Shown: positions 44,744 to 54,174, numbered from the stretch's first letter. The stretch: DNA of 64,000 nucleotides from Streptomyces sp. A2-16 (GCF_018128905.1 NZ_CP063808.1:3162001-3226000), one strand, 5' to 3'. Notes: generated from the letters alone by a model not told the origin. Program-made: numbers and translations.

Positions 44744-45679
44744 TCAGTGGCACAGATGCGCCTCGTGCTCCGCGTGCCCGATCGGCTCCAGCTGGAAGGT
44801 GCAGTGCTCCACGTCGAAGTGGTCGCCGAGGCAGCCCTGGAGCTCGTGCAGCATCTTCTCGTGCCCTATCGCGCTGAGGACGTCCGAGCGCACCACCACG
44901 TGCGCGGACAGCACCGGCATGCCCGAGGTGATCGTCCAGGCGTGCAGGTCGTGCACGTCCTCGACACCGTCCAGCGCCAGGATGTGGGTCCGCACCTCCG
45001 ACATGTCGACGTCCTTGGGCGCCGACTCCAGCAGGACGTCGAGGGTCTCGCGCAGCAGCTTGAAGGTGCGCGGCACGATCATCAGGCCGATGACGAGGGA
45101 GGCGATCGGGTCGGCGGCCTGCCAGCCCGTGGTGAGGATCACCGTCGCCGAGAGGATCACCGCGAGCGAGCCCAGCGCGTCCGCCGCGACCTCCAGGAAC
45201 GCCCCGCGTACGTTCAGGCTCTCCTTCTGGCCGCGCATCAGCAGCGTCAGCGAGATCATGTTCGCCACCAGGCCGATCGCGCCGAACACGACGGTGAGCC
45301 CGCCCTCGGTGTCGGCCGGCGTCACGAACCGCTGGATCGCCTCGTACAGGACGTAGCCGCCGACGCCGAGCAGGAGCAGACAGTTCGCGAGGGCGGCGAG
45401 GATCTCGGCGCGGGCGTAGCCGAAGGTGCGGTTGCCGGTCGCCGGGCGGTTCGCGAAGTGGATCGCGAGGAGCGCCATGCCGAGGCCCAGCGCGTCCGTC
45501 GCCATGTGCGCCGCGTCCGCGACCAGGGCGAGGGAGTCCGCGACGAAGCCGCCGACGATCTCGACCACCATGACGGTGAGCGTGATCGACAGCGCCACCC
45601 GCAGCCTGCCGACGTACGCGGCGGTCGCCGTACCGCCGGCCGGCGCGTGCGAGTGCCCGTGATCGTGCCCTGCCCCCAT
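44744..45679 (-). CDS. Cation diffusion facilitator (Zn/Co/Cd exporter)
   Basis: A 311-residue CDF transporter with six membrane helices. The metal site is formed by DSLALVADAAHMATD (helix II) and EVAADALGSLAVI (helix V). A short His-rich N-terminus (HDHGHSH) and a His-ended C-terminal cytoplasmic domain (AEHEAHLCH) may sense metal. AGGAGG 8 bases before the ATG at 45679 sets the start. Confidence 0.92.
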   Translation of the reverse strand: MGAGHDHGHSHAPAGGTATAAYVGRLRVALSITLTVMVVEIVGGFVADSLALVADAAHMATDALGLGMALLAIHFANRPATGNRTFGYARAEILAALANCLLLLGVGGYVLYEAIQRFVTPADTEGGLTVVFGAIGLVANMISLTLLMRGQKESLNVRGAFLEVAADALGSLAVILSATVILTTGWQAADPIASLVIGLMIVPRTFKLLRETLDVLLESAPKDVDMSEVRTHILALDGVEDVHDLHAWTITSGMPVLSAHVVVRSDVLSAIGHEKMLHELQGCLGDHFDVEHCTFQLEPIGHAEHEAHLCH

Positions 45680-45781
45680 GGAAGCCGCCTCCTGCGCGTC
45701 GGTCCGGAACAGCCCGTCCGGGATCACAGTGAACTACGGGCGGGGGGTATCCGGCAACGCGGCACTGAACACCGTTGTCAT

Positions 45782-45820
45782 GTGCCCTGACCTGGGCAAA
45801 CGATCCGCAGGTCAGGGCAC
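45782..45820 (-). terminator. Hairpin terminator of galE
   Basis: A perfect 12-bp inverted repeat (45782-45793 with 45809-45820) around a 15-base loop, starting 3 bases beyond the galE stop. Confidence 0.75.
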
Positions 45821-45822
45821 CC

Positions 45823-46791
45823 TCACTGGTGGTGCAGCAGCCAGCCGCGCCACGCGGACTCGATCATCTCGGGTACCCCGCGACGGGCACTCCAGCCGAG
45901 CGTCCGGGCCGCCAGGGCGGCGGAGGCCACCGACACGGGCGCGTCCCCCGGGCGCCGTGGCTCCACGAGGGCCGGCCGTCGGTCCCCGGTCACCTCGCCG
46001 ATCGCCGTGACCATCTCGCGCACGGAGACGCCCTCGCCACGACCGATGTTGACCGTCAGATCACCGCTCAGGTCGCCTTCGGACAGGCGCCGGGCCGCCG
46101 CGAGGTGTGCCTCGGCCAGGTCGGACACATGGATGTAGTCCCGGACGCAGGTGCCGTCCGGTGTCGGGTAGTCGTCGCCGAAGATCCGCGGGGCCTCGTC
46201 GCGGGTGAGCCGGTCGAAGACCATGGGGACGATGTTGAAGACACCGGTGTCCGCCAGTTCCGGAGCCGCCGCCCCCGCCACGTTGAAATAGCGCAGACAG
46301 ACGGTGGAGATCCCGTGTGCCTGCCCGGCCGCCCGCACCAGCCACTCCCCGGCGAGCTTCGTCTCGCCGTAGGGGTTCACGGGGGCGCAGGGCGTCTCCT
46401 CCGTGATCAGTCCCGTGTCGGGGTTGCCGTAGACGGCCGCCGACGAGGAGAAGAGGAAGCGCTCGATCCCGGCCTCGGCGACCGCCTCCAGGAGGGTCGC
46501 GAGACCGCCGACGTTCTCCTGGTAGTAGCGGGTCGGCTGCGCCACCGACTCGGCGACCTGCTTGCGCGCCGCGAGATGCACCACACCCGTCACCGCGTGC
46601 TCGGCCAGCACCCGCTTCAGCAGGCCGCCGTCCGCTGCGGAGCCCCGCACCAGCGGCACGTCGGCGGGGAGCCGCGCGGGCACGCCCGCCGAGAGATCGT
46701 CCAGGACGAGCACCCGCTCTCCGGCCCCCGTCATGGCCCGCGCCACATGCGCCCCTATGTACCCGGCACCGCCGGTGATCAGCCACGTCAT
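45823..46791 (-). CDS. galE: UDP-glucose 4-epimerase
   Basis: A 322-residue extended SDR. NAD-binding GGAGYIGAHV, catalytic SSSAAVYG and YGETK, plus the family DYIHVSDLAEAH segment. It interconverts UDP-glucose and UDP-galactose. It is divergent from the cell-surface polymer operon, so it may feed UDP-galactose to the glycosyltransferase there. No other Leloir-pathway gene is near. Confidence 0.92.
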   Translation of the reverse strand: MTWLITGGAGYIGAHVARAMTGAGERVLVLDDLSAGVPARLPADVPLVRGSAADGGLLKRVLAEHAVTGVVHLAARKQVAESVAQPTRYYQENVGGLATLLEAVAEAGIERFLFSSSAAVYGNPDTGLITEETPCAPVNPYGETKLAGEWLVRAAGQAHGISTVCLRYFNVAGAAAPELADTGVFNIVPMVFDRLTRDEAPRIFGDDYPTPDGTCVRDYIHVSDLAEAHLAAARRLSEGDLSGDLTVNIGRGEGVSVREMVTAIGEVTGDRRPALVEPRRPGDAPVSVASAALAARTLGWSARRGVPEMIESAWRGWLLHHQ

Positions 46792-46928
46792 GGTCGTCCA
46801 CCCTATGCCGATGCCGCGGAGGCCCTCACGATGTCCTGGATGTCCGCTCTGTGGGGCGCGGTTTGTGGGCGGGGGCCCGGATCACCGATGATGATCGCGG
46901 CAAAGGCCGGGGGAGGCGGTGTTGATCT

Positions 46929-46942
46929 GCCCGTTAACGGGC
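46929..46942. promoter_or_regulatory. Perfect 14-bp palindrome in the divergent galE/polymer-operon region
   Basis: GCCCGTTAACGGGC at 46929-46942 lies about 138 bp from each of the two divergent starts (galE ATG 46791, TTG 47070). No other gene is seen in 46792-47069. A regulator dimer site for both directions is a fair guess. Confidence 0.4.
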
Positions 46943-47069
46943 GGTGAACAAGGCCTTCTTGGCATCCGATAGCCTCTGCCGACATGCCGCCCGCCTGGTG
47001 CAGCCAAGGGGCGCCCCCATCGTGCACATGACCGGCGCCCGTGCGTCGGCACCCAGGGAGTGAGTTCGG

Positions 47070-48857
47070 TTGTCGACCGCCATCCTCACCGGTCAGCCGG
47101 TCCCCGGATCGTCGATCGAGGGTGATCTGCGGTCCCTCGGCTTCGACGTACGGGTCGCCGTGGACGCCGCCGACGCCGAGCGACTGGTCGCCGAGGCGCC
47201 CTGCGAGCAGCGCATCGCCCTCGTCGACGCCCGCTTCGTCGGCCACGTCCACGCCCTGCGCCTGGGCCTCACCGACCCGCGCTTCTCCCTCGCCGCCGTG
47301 CCCGGCGCCGTCACCGCACAGCCCGACGGCCGCGTGATCCTCACCCGCGCCCTGGCCCGCGAGAACTCCGCGGGCGGCGGTACGGCGGTGGCGGTCGACA
47401 GCCTCCCGGACCGCATCGTCACCGCGCTGGCCGACGACGGCGCCGAGGTGTACCGCCCCGAGCTGGGCAGCCTGGTCGCCACCGTCCCCGTCGACCCGCA
47501 GGCCCGCAACGAGGCACGGCAGGCCGTCGCGGACGTCGACGACGAGGCCGTACGCCTGAAGTCGGCAGTGAAGTCCCGCGACGGCTTCTTCACCACGCAC
47601 TTCATCAGCCCCTACTCCCGCTACATCGCCCGCTGGTGCGCCCGCCGGGGCCTGACCCCGAACCAGGTCACCACCGCCTCCCTGATCACCGCCCTGATCG
47701 CGGCGGCCTGCGCGGCCACCGGCACCCGGGGCGGCTTCGTCGCCGCGGGCGTCCTGCTCATCGCGTCCTTCGTCCTGGACTGCACCGACGGCCAGCTCGC
47801 CCGCTACTCCCTCCAGTACTCCACGCTCGGCGCCTGGCTCGACGCCACCTTCGACCGCGCCAAGGAGTACGCCTACTACGCGGGCCTCGCCCTCGGAGCG
47901 GCCCGGGGCGGCGACGACGTGTGGGCCCTGGCGCTCGGCGCGATGATCCTCCAGACCTGCCGGCACGTCGTCGACTTCTCCTTCAACGAGGCGAACCACG
48001 ACGCGACCGCCAACACCAGCCCCACGGCCGCCCTTTCGGACAAGCTCGACAGCGTCGGCTGGACGGTCTGGGTGCGGCGGATGATCGTCCTGCCGATCGG
48101 TGAGCGCTGGGCGATGATCGCGGTGCTCACGGCCGTCACGACCCCGCGGATCACCTTCTACGTCCTTCTCGTCGGCTGCGCCTTCGCGGCGACGTACACC
48201 ACGGCGGGCCGGGTGCTGCGCTCGCTGACCCGCAAGGCACAGCGGACGGACCGGGCGGCGAAGGCGCTGGCGGACCTCGCGGACAACGGGCCGTTGGCCG
48301 GGCTCCTGGCCAGGGTCGCGCGCGCCCCGTTCGGTGCCCCGTTCCTGGTGGCCCTGGCCGGCACGGCCGTCCTGGCCGTCGCCCTCTTCTCCGGCGTGAC
48401 CTGGGCGCCCGTCGCCGGTGCCGTCGTCTACGCGATCGCCGCCGCCCAGGCCCTGCACCGCCCCCTCAAGGGCGCCCTCGACTGGCTCGTCCCCCCGCTC
48501 TTCCGCGCCGCCGAGTACGGCACCGTCCTGATCCTGGCGGTCCAGGCGGACGTGAACGGAGCCCTTCCTGCGGCTTTCGGCCTGGTGGCGGCCGTCGCCT
48601 ACCATCACTACGACACGGTGTACCGCATCCGCGGCAACGCCGGAGCGCCCCCGGCCTGGCTGGTGCGTGCCGTCGGGGGGCAGGAGGGGCGCACGCTCCT
48701 CGTCGCCGTTGCGGCCGCGGTGCTCACCGCTTCGCAGTTCACGGTCGCGCTCACGGTCCTGGCCGTGGCCGTGGCCCTGGTGGTGCTCGTCGAGAGCATC
48801 CGCTTCTGGGTGTCCGCTGGGGCGCCCGCCGTACACGACGAAGGAGAAACCGCATGA
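47070..48857 (+). CDS. CDP-alcohol phosphotransferase with N-terminal DUF5941-like domain
   Basis: A 595-residue membrane protein. Residues 1-165 form a soluble N-terminal domain of the type annotated DUF5941. The CDP-alcohol phosphotransferase motif follows at about 235-262: D-x2-DG-x2-AR-x8-G-x3-D-x3-D, with all four Asp present (DCTDGQLARY...GAWLDATFD). Several C-terminal helices follow. It transfers a phospho-alcohol from a CDP-alcohol to a membrane acceptor. The TTG start at 47070 has GGAG 10 bases upstream. Its end overlaps the next gene by 4 nt. It is the first gene of the operon. Confidence 0.85.
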   Translation: MSTAILTGQPVPGSSIEGDLRSLGFDVRVAVDAADAERLVAEAPCEQRIALVDARFVGHVHALRLGLTDPRFSLAAVPGAVTAQPDGRVILTRALARENSAGGGTAVAVDSLPDRIVTALADDGAEVYRPELGSLVATVPVDPQARNEARQAVADVDDEAVRLKSAVKSRDGFFTTHFISPYSRYIARWCARRGLTPNQVTTASLITALIAAACAATGTRGGFVAAGVLLIASFVLDCTDGQLARYSLQYSTLGAWLDATFDRAKEYAYYAGLALGAARGGDDVWALALGAMILQTCRHVVDFSFNEANHDATANTSPTAALSDKLDSVGWTVWVRRMIVLPIGERWAMIAVLTAVTTPRITFYVLLVGCAFAATYTTAGRVLRSLTRKAQRTDRAAKALADLADNGPLAGLLARVARAPFGAPFLVALAGTAVLAVALFSGVTWAPVAGAVVYAIAAAQALHRPLKGALDWLVPPLFRAAEYGTVLILAVQADVNGALPAAFGLVAAVAYHHYDTVYRIRGNAGAPPAWLVRAVGGQEGRTLLVAVAAAVLTASQFTVALTVLAVAVALVVLVESIRFWVSAGAPAVHDEGETA

Positions 48858-49606
48858 TCGGCCTCGTGCTGGCGGCCGGCGCCGGACGGCGACTGCGCCC
48901 CTACACCGACAGCCTTCCCAAGGCTCTGGTGCCGGTGGGCCCCGCGGGCATAGAGGGCGAACCCACGGTTCTCGACCTCACTCTCGCCAACTTCGCGGAG
49001 ATCGGCCTCACCGAGGTCGCGGTCATCGTCGGCTACCGCAAGGAGGCCGTGTACGAGCGCAAGGCGGCCCTCGAGGCGAAGTACGGCCTCAAGCTCACCC
49101 TCATCGACAACGACAAGGCCGAGGAGTGGAACAACGCCTACTCCCTCTGGTGCGGCCGTGACGCCCTCAAGGACGGCGTGATCCTCGCCAACGGCGACAC
49201 CGTCCACCCGGTCTCCGTCGAGAAGACCCTGCTCGCGGCACGCGGCGAGGGCAAGCGGATCATCCTCGCCCTGGACACCGTGAAGTCCCTCGCGGACGAG
49301 GAGATGAAGGTCGTCGTCGACGCCGAGAAGGGCATGACGAAGATCACCAAGCTGATGGACCCGGCCGAGGCCACCGGCGAGTACATCGGTGTCACCCTCA
49401 TCGAGGGCGACGCCGCCCCCGAACTGGCCGGCGCGCTCAAGACGGTCTGGGAGACCGACCCGCAGCAGTTCTACGAGCACGGCTACCAGGAGCTCGTGAA
49501 CCGCGGCTTCCGTATCGACGTCGCTCCGATCGGCGACGTCCAGTGGGTGGAGATCGACAACCACGACGATCTCGCCCGCGGACGGGAGATCGCGTGCCGG
49601 TACTGA
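48854..49606 (+). CDS. Phospho-alcohol cytidylyltransferase-like NTP transferase
   Basis: A 250-residue nucleotidyltransferase: LVLAAGAGRRLRPYTDSLPKALVPV at the N-terminus and, further on, DNDKAEEWNNAYSLW and LANGDTV. The NNAYSLW segment is typical of CTP:phosphocholine (LicC) and inositol-1-phosphate cytidylyltransferases, so CTP is the likely nucleotide and the product a CDP-alcohol. It overlaps both neighbours, so it is made together with the CDP-alcohol transferase and the polyol-phosphate dehydrogenase. Confidence 0.82.
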   Translation: MIGLVLAAGAGRRLRPYTDSLPKALVPVGPAGIEGEPTVLDLTLANFAEIGLTEVAVIVGYRKEAVYERKAALEAKYGLKLTLIDNDKAEEWNNAYSLWCGRDALKDGVILANGDTVHPVSVEKTLLAARGEGKRIILALDTVKSLADEEMKVVVDAEKGMTKITKLMDPAEATGEYIGVTLIEGDAAPELAGALKTVWETDPQQFYEHGYQELVNRGFRIDVAPIGDVQWVEIDNHDDLARGREIACRY

Positions 49607-50655
49607 CAAGGCTGATTCCCTCGCCGGTCGTCGTGGACATCCGCCCGGGTGCCCTCGACGACCTGGCCTGCGTGCTCGCCGACGAGCGGATCTCGCACTC
49701 CGGCAAGCTGGCCGTCGCGGTCAGCGGCGGCTCGGGCGCACGGCTGCGCCGGCGGCTCGAGCCCTCGTTGCCCGGGGCCACCTGGTACGAGGTCGGCGGC
49801 GGCACCCTCGACGACGCGATCCGGCTGGCCGGCGACATGAAGGCCGGCCACTACGACGCGGTCGTCGGACTCGGCGGCGGCAAGATCATCGACTGTGCCA
49901 AGTTCGCCGCGGCGCGCATCGGCCTGCCCCTGGTCGCCGTACCGACGAACCTCGCGCACGACGGCCTGTGCTCGCCCGTCGCGACGCTCGACAACGACGC
50001 GGGCCGCGGCTCGTACGGCGTGCCCAACCCGATAGCGGCCGTCATCGACCTGGACGTCATCCGCGAGGCCCCGGTGCGCTTCGTGCGCGCGGGCATCGGC
50101 GACGCGGTCTCCAACATCAACGCGATCGCCGACTGGGAGCTGGCGAACCGCGTCAAGGGCGAGAAGATCGACGGACTCGCGGCCGCCATGGCCCGCCAGG
50201 CCGGCGAGGCCGTGCTCCGGCACCCGGGAGGCGTCGGGGACAACAACTTCCTCCAGGTGCTCGCCGAGGCGCTCGTCCTCACCGGCGTCGCGATGTCGAT
50301 CTCGGGCGACTCACGGCCCGCGTCCGGCTCGTGCCACGAGATCAACCACGCGTTCGACCTGCTCTACCCCAAGCGCGCGGCCGCCCACGGCGAGCAGTGC
50401 GGCCTGGGCGCGGCCTTCGCGATGTACCTGCGCGGAGCCCACGAGGAATCGGCGTACATGGCCGAGGTGCTGCGCCGGCACGGACTGCCGGTCCTGCCGG
50501 AGGAGATCGGCTTCACGCCCGCGGAGTTCGTCCGCGCCGTGGAGTTCGCCCCGCAGACCCGCCCCGGCCGCTACACCATCCTCGAACACCTCGACCTCAA
50601 GACCGACCAGATCAAGGACATCTACACCGACTATGTCAAGGCCATCGGTAGCTGA
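49594..50655 (+). CDS. sn-glycerol-1-phosphate dehydrogenase family protein (EgsA/AraM-like)
   Basis: A 353-residue NAD(P)-dependent iron/zinc alcohol-dehydrogenase-fold protein. The blocks GGGKIIDCAKFAA, VPTNLAHDGLCSPVATL and RPASGSCHEINHAFD match the glycerol-1-phosphate dehydrogenase family, which reduces dihydroxyacetone phosphate to sn-glycerol-1-phosphate. Metal ligands are in AHDG and the HEINH segment. GTG at 49594 with GGGAG upstream; it overlaps the previous gene by 13 nt. It could supply the alcohol that the cytidylyltransferase activates. Confidence 0.82.
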   Translation: MPVLTRLIPSPVVVDIRPGALDDLACVLADERISHSGKLAVAVSGGSGARLRRRLEPSLPGATWYEVGGGTLDDAIRLAGDMKAGHYDAVVGLGGGKIIDCAKFAAARIGLPLVAVPTNLAHDGLCSPVATLDNDAGRGSYGVPNPIAAVIDLDVIREAPVRFVRAGIGDAVSNINAIADWELANRVKGEKIDGLAAAMARQAGEAVLRHPGGVGDNNFLQVLAEALVLTGVAMSISGDSRPASGSCHEINHAFDLLYPKRAAAHGEQCGLGAAFAMYLRGAHEESAYMAEVLRRHGLPVLPEEIGFTPAEFVRAVEFAPQTRPGRYTILEHLDLKTDQIKDIYTDYVKAIGS

Positions 50656-51412
50656 ACTCCGTCCGGTCGTCCACCCCGCAGGGGTCAAGGACCGGCGCAG
50701 CGGTGAGCACTGGATGGGACGCCTCTACATGCGTGAGGTGTCCCTGCGGGTGGACCGCTACCTGGTGAACACCAGGGTCACGCCCAACCAGCTCACGTAC
50801 CTGATGACCGTCTTCGGTGTCCTCGCGGCCCCGGCGCTCCTGGTGCCGGGGATCCCGGGGGCCGTGCTCGGCGTCGTCTGCGTCCAGATGTACCTGCTGC
50901 TCGACTGCGTCGACGGCGAGATCGCGCGCTGGAAGAAGCAGTACTCGCTCAACGGCGTCTACCTCGACCGGGTCGGTGCCTACCTCACCGACGCCGCCGT
51001 GCTCGTCGGCTTCGGTCTGCGCGCCGCCGACCTGTTCGGCAGCGGCCGCATCGACTGGCTGTGGGCCTTCCTCGGGACCCTGGCCGCCCTGGGCGCGATC
51101 CTCATCAAGGCGGAGACCGACCTCGTGGGTGTCGCCCGGCACCAGGCGGGCAAGCCGCCCGTGCAGGAGGCGGCCGCCGAGATGCGCTCCTCCGGCATGG
51201 CGCTGGCCCGCAAGGCCGCCTCCCTGCTCAGGTTCCACCGGCTGATCCTCGGCATCGAGGCGTCCCTGCTGATCCTGGTCCTGGCGGTCGTGGACCAGAT
51301 GCGCGGCGACCTGTTCTTCTCCCGGCTCGGCGTCGCGGTGCTCGCCGCCATCGCCCTGCTCCAGACGCTGCTGCACCTCGTGTCGATCCTCGCCTCCAGC
51401 AGGCTGAAGTGA
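50633..51412 (+). CDS. CDP-alcohol phosphotransferase lacking the last Asp
   Basis: A 259-residue membrane protein of the CDP-alcohol phosphotransferase family. The motif reads DCVDGEIARW...GVYLDRVGA: Asp 1-3 are present, but the fourth Asp, the presumed catalytic base, is Ala. It is the second such protein in the operon; the first has a full set. Either it is a non-catalytic partner or it uses another base. It overlaps the previous gene by 23 nt and the next by 4. Confidence 0.82.
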   Translation: MSRPSVAELRPVVHPAGVKDRRSGEHWMGRLYMREVSLRVDRYLVNTRVTPNQLTYLMTVFGVLAAPALLVPGIPGAVLGVVCVQMYLLLDCVDGEIARWKKQYSLNGVYLDRVGAYLTDAAVLVGFGLRAADLFGSGRIDWLWAFLGTLAALGAILIKAETDLVGVARHQAGKPPVQEAAAEMRSSGMALARKAASLLRFHRLILGIEASLLILVLAVVDQMRGDLFFSRLGVAVLAAIALLQTLLHLVSILASSRLK

Positions 51413-52293
51413 GCACCGGCATGAAGGTCGGCGCGGTGATCATCACCATGGGCAACCGGCCCGAGGAGCTGCGTGCCCTGCTCGACTCGGTCGCCAAGCA
51501 GGACGGCGACCCGGTCGAGGTGGTCGTCGTCGGCAACGGCTCGCCCGTCCCGGACGTCCCCGAGGGCGTCCGCACGATCGAGCTGCCCGAGAACCTCGGC
51601 ATCCCCGGCGGCCGCAACGTCGGCATCGAGGCCTTCGGCCCCGGCGGCCGCGACGTCGACATATTGCTCTTCCTGGACGACGACGGTCTGCTCCCGAACC
51701 ACGACACCGCCGAACTGTGCCGCCGGGCGTTCACCGAGGACCCCGGGCTCGGCATCGTCAGCTTCCGCATCGCCGACCCCGACACCGGGGTCACCCAGCG
51801 CCGGCACGTCCCCCGGCTGCGGGCCGCCGACCCGATGCGCTCCTCCCGGGTCACCACCTTCCTCGGCGGCGCCAACGCCGTACGCACCCGGGTCTTCGCC
51901 GAAGTCGGCGGTCTCCCGGACGAATTCTTCTACGCCCACGAGGAAACCGACCTGGCATGGCGGGCTCTCGACGCGGGCTGGATGATCGACTACCGGTCCG
52001 ACATGGTGCTGTACCACCCGACGACCGCTCCCTCGCGGCACGCGGTCTACCACCGCATGGTCGCCCGCAACCGCGTCTGGCTCGCCCGCCGCAACCTGCC
52101 CGCGCTCCTCGTCCCGGTCTACCTGGGCGTGTGGCTGCTGCTCACCCTGCTGCGCCGGCCCTCGCGGCCCGCCCTGAAGGCCTGGTTCGGGGGCTTCCGG
52201 GAGGGCTGGAGCACTCCCTGCGGTCCGCGCAGGCCGATGAAGTGGCGTACCGTCTGGCGCCTGACCCGACTGGGCCGGCCCCCGGTCATCTGA
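51409..52293 (+). CDS. Glycosyltransferase family 2
   Basis: A 294-residue GT-A glycosyltransferase. The nucleotide-binding start is VGAVIITMGNRPEELRALLDSV, the metal-binding DxD is in LLFLDDDGLL, and the acceptor/ED motif region is FFYAHEETDLAWRALDAGW. C-terminally there is one likely membrane-associated helix (LVPVYLGVWLLLTLL). It resembles rhamnosyl- or galactosyltransferases of surface polymers. GTG at 51409 overlaps the stop of the previous gene. Confidence 0.88.
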   Translation: MSTGMKVGAVIITMGNRPEELRALLDSVAKQDGDPVEVVVVGNGSPVPDVPEGVRTIELPENLGIPGGRNVGIEAFGPGGRDVDILLFLDDDGLLPNHDTAELCRRAFTEDPGLGIVSFRIADPDTGVTQRRHVPRLRAADPMRSSRVTTFLGGANAVRTRVFAEVGGLPDEFFYAHEETDLAWRALDAGWMIDYRSDMVLYHPTTAPSRHAVYHRMVARNRVWLARRNLPALLVPVYLGVWLLLTLLRRPSRPALKAWFGGFREGWSTPCGPRRPMKWRTVWRLTRLGRPPVI

Positions 52294-52401
52294 CAAGCTC
52301 GTTGCTGAGAGCGGCCGGGGCCGCACCACGGCCCCCCGCTCGTGCCCTGCCCGTACAGGCCGCGCATCCCGAGGCATCCCGAAGAGGAAAGCTATCCATC
52401 A

Positions 52402-53331
52402 GTGAGTGAGACAACGCACGACGGCACGGTCGCGGTGAGCGCGCCCGCGTCGCCCGACGAGGGCCTCTCGGCGGCACAGCTCGCCGGCCGGTACGGCCTG
52501 TCCGTGAGCGGCGCCAGGCCCTCACTCGTCGAGTACGTCCGCCAGCTCTGGGACCGGCGCCACTTCATCCTCGCGTTCTCGCGGGCGAAGCTGACCGCCC
52601 AGTACAGCCAGGCCAAGCTCGGCCAGCTGTGGCAGGTGGCGACGCCGCTGCTGAACGCGGCCGTGTACTTCTTCATCTTCGGCGTCATCCTGAACGCCAG
52701 CCGGGGCATGTCCAAGGACGTCTACATCCCGTTCCTGGTCACGGGTGTCTTCGTGTTCACCTTCACGCAGAGCTCCGTCATGGCGGGCGTGCGGGCCATC
52801 TCCGGCAACCTCGGCCTGGTGCGCGCGCTGCACTTCCCGCGGGCCTCCCTGCCGATCTCCTTCGCGCTCCAGCAGCTCCAGCAGCTGCTGTTCTCGATGA
52901 TCGTGCTGTTCGCCGTGGCGATCGGCTTCGGCCACTACCCGGATCTGTCCTGGGCGTTGATCGTCCCGGTGCTGATCCTGCAGTTCCTCTTCAACACCGG
53001 CCTCGCGCTGATCATGGCCCGCGCGGGAGCGAAGACCCCCGACCTCGCGCAGCTCATGCCGTTCGTGATGCGTACGTGGATGTACGCGTCCGGCGTGATG
53101 TTCTCGATCCCGATCATGCTGGCCGACAAGCCGCAGTGGGTCGCCACGGTCCTGCAGTGGAACCCGGCGGCCATCTACATGGACCTGATGCGCTTCGCCC
53201 TGATCGACGAGTACGGCGCCGAGAACCTGCCCGACCACGTCTGGGCGGCCGCGGGCGGCTGGGCCGCGCTCTTCGCGCTCGGCGGCTTCGTGTACTTCTG
53301 GAAGGCGGAGGAAAGGTACGGCCGTGGCTGA
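52402..53331 (+). CDS. ABC-2 type exporter permease (TagG/Wzm-like)
   Basis: A 309-residue permease with six membrane helices and the ABC-2 pattern of teichoic-acid and O-antigen exporters (RHFILAFSRAKLTAQYSQAKLGQLWQVATPLLNAAVYFFIFGVIL). The N-terminal 50 residues are soluble. GTG at 52402 after AGAGGAAAGC. It is paired with the ATPase gene, which starts 8 nt before its end. Confidence 0.88.
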   Translation: MSETTHDGTVAVSAPASPDEGLSAAQLAGRYGLSVSGARPSLVEYVRQLWDRRHFILAFSRAKLTAQYSQAKLGQLWQVATPLLNAAVYFFIFGVILNASRGMSKDVYIPFLVTGVFVFTFTQSSVMAGVRAISGNLGLVRALHFPRASLPISFALQQLQQLLFSMIVLFAVAIGFGHYPDLSWALIVPVLILQFLFNTGLALIMARAGAKTPDLAQLMPFVMRTWMYASGVMFSIPIMLADKPQWVATVLQWNPAAIYMDLMRFALIDEYGAENLPDHVWAAAGGWAALFALGGFVYFWKAEERYGRG

Positions 53332-54103
53332 GGACACCCGGGGCGAGCAGACCCCCACCGTCATCGCGGACGACCTGCACATCGTCTACCGCGTCAACGG
53401 CGCCAAGACCGGCAAGGGCAGTGCGACCGCCGCGCTGAGCCGCATTCTCAAGCGCGGCGAGGAGCGCGGTGTGCGCAAGGTGCACGCCGTGCGGGGCGTG
53501 TCGTTCGTCGCGTACAAGGGCGAGGCGATCGGCCTGATCGGCTCCAACGGCTCCGGCAAGTCGACCCTGCTGCGTGCGATCGCCGGTCTGCTGCCCGCCG
53601 AGAGCGGTCGCGTCTACACGCACGGCCAGCCTTCCCTGCTCGGCGTCAACGCCGCTCTGATGAACGACCTGACGGGTGAGCGGAACGTCATCCTGGGCGG
53701 TCTCGCCATGGGGATGTCCCGGGAGCAGATCAAGGAGCGCTACCAGGAGATCGTCGACTTCTCCGGGATCAACGAGAAGGGCGACTTCATCACCCTTCCG
53801 ATGCGCACCTACTCCTCCGGCATGGCGGCCCGGCTGCGCTTCTCCATCGCCGCCGCCAAGGACCACGACGTCCTCATGATCGACGAGGCGCTGGCCACCG
53901 GTGACCGCAAGTTCCAGAAGCGTTCCGAGGAACGCATCCGGGAACTGCGCAAGGAGGCCGGCACGGTGTTTCTCGTCAGTCACAACAACAAGTCGATCCG
54001 TGACACCTGCGACCGCGTCCTGTGGCTGGAGCGCGGTGAGCTGCGCATGGACGGTCCGACCGACGAGGTCATCAAGGAGTACGAGAAGTTCACGGGCAAG
54101 TAG
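53324..54103 (+). CDS. ABC exporter ATPase (TagH/Wzt-like)
   Basis: A 259-residue ATPase: P-loop GSNGSGKST, ABC signature YSSGM (a divergent LSGGQ, typical of TagH/Wzt proteins), Walker B VLMIDEAL, and H-loop VSHNN. Without a C-terminal carbohydrate-binding domain it belongs to the TagH-like short type. It powers export of a lipid-linked polymer through the permease. It ends the operon; a strong hairpin follows 41 bases downstream. Confidence 0.9.
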   Translation: MAEDTRGEQTPTVIADDLHIVYRVNGAKTGKGSATAALSRILKRGEERGVRKVHAVRGVSFVAYKGEAIGLIGSNGSGKSTLLRAIAGLLPAESGRVYTHGQPSLLGVNAALMNDLTGERNVILGGLAMGMSREQIKERYQEIVDFSGINEKGDFITLPMRTYSSGMAARLRFSIAAAKDHDVLMIDEALATGDRKFQKRSEERIRELRKEAGTVFLVSHNNKSIRDTCDRVLWLERGELRMDGPTDEVIKEYEKFTGK

Positions 54104-54143
54104 TCCACCCCGCCCCGGACGAAAGACACCGCTCCGCTTGACC

Positions 54144-54174
54144 GGGCCCTGCCGGAACTGCTCCGGCGGGGCCC
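54144..54174 (+). terminator. Terminator of the polymer operon
   Basis: A 13-bp stem (54144-54156 with 54162-54174, one G-T pair) around ACTGC, 41 bases after the ATPase stop. Confidence 0.8.
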
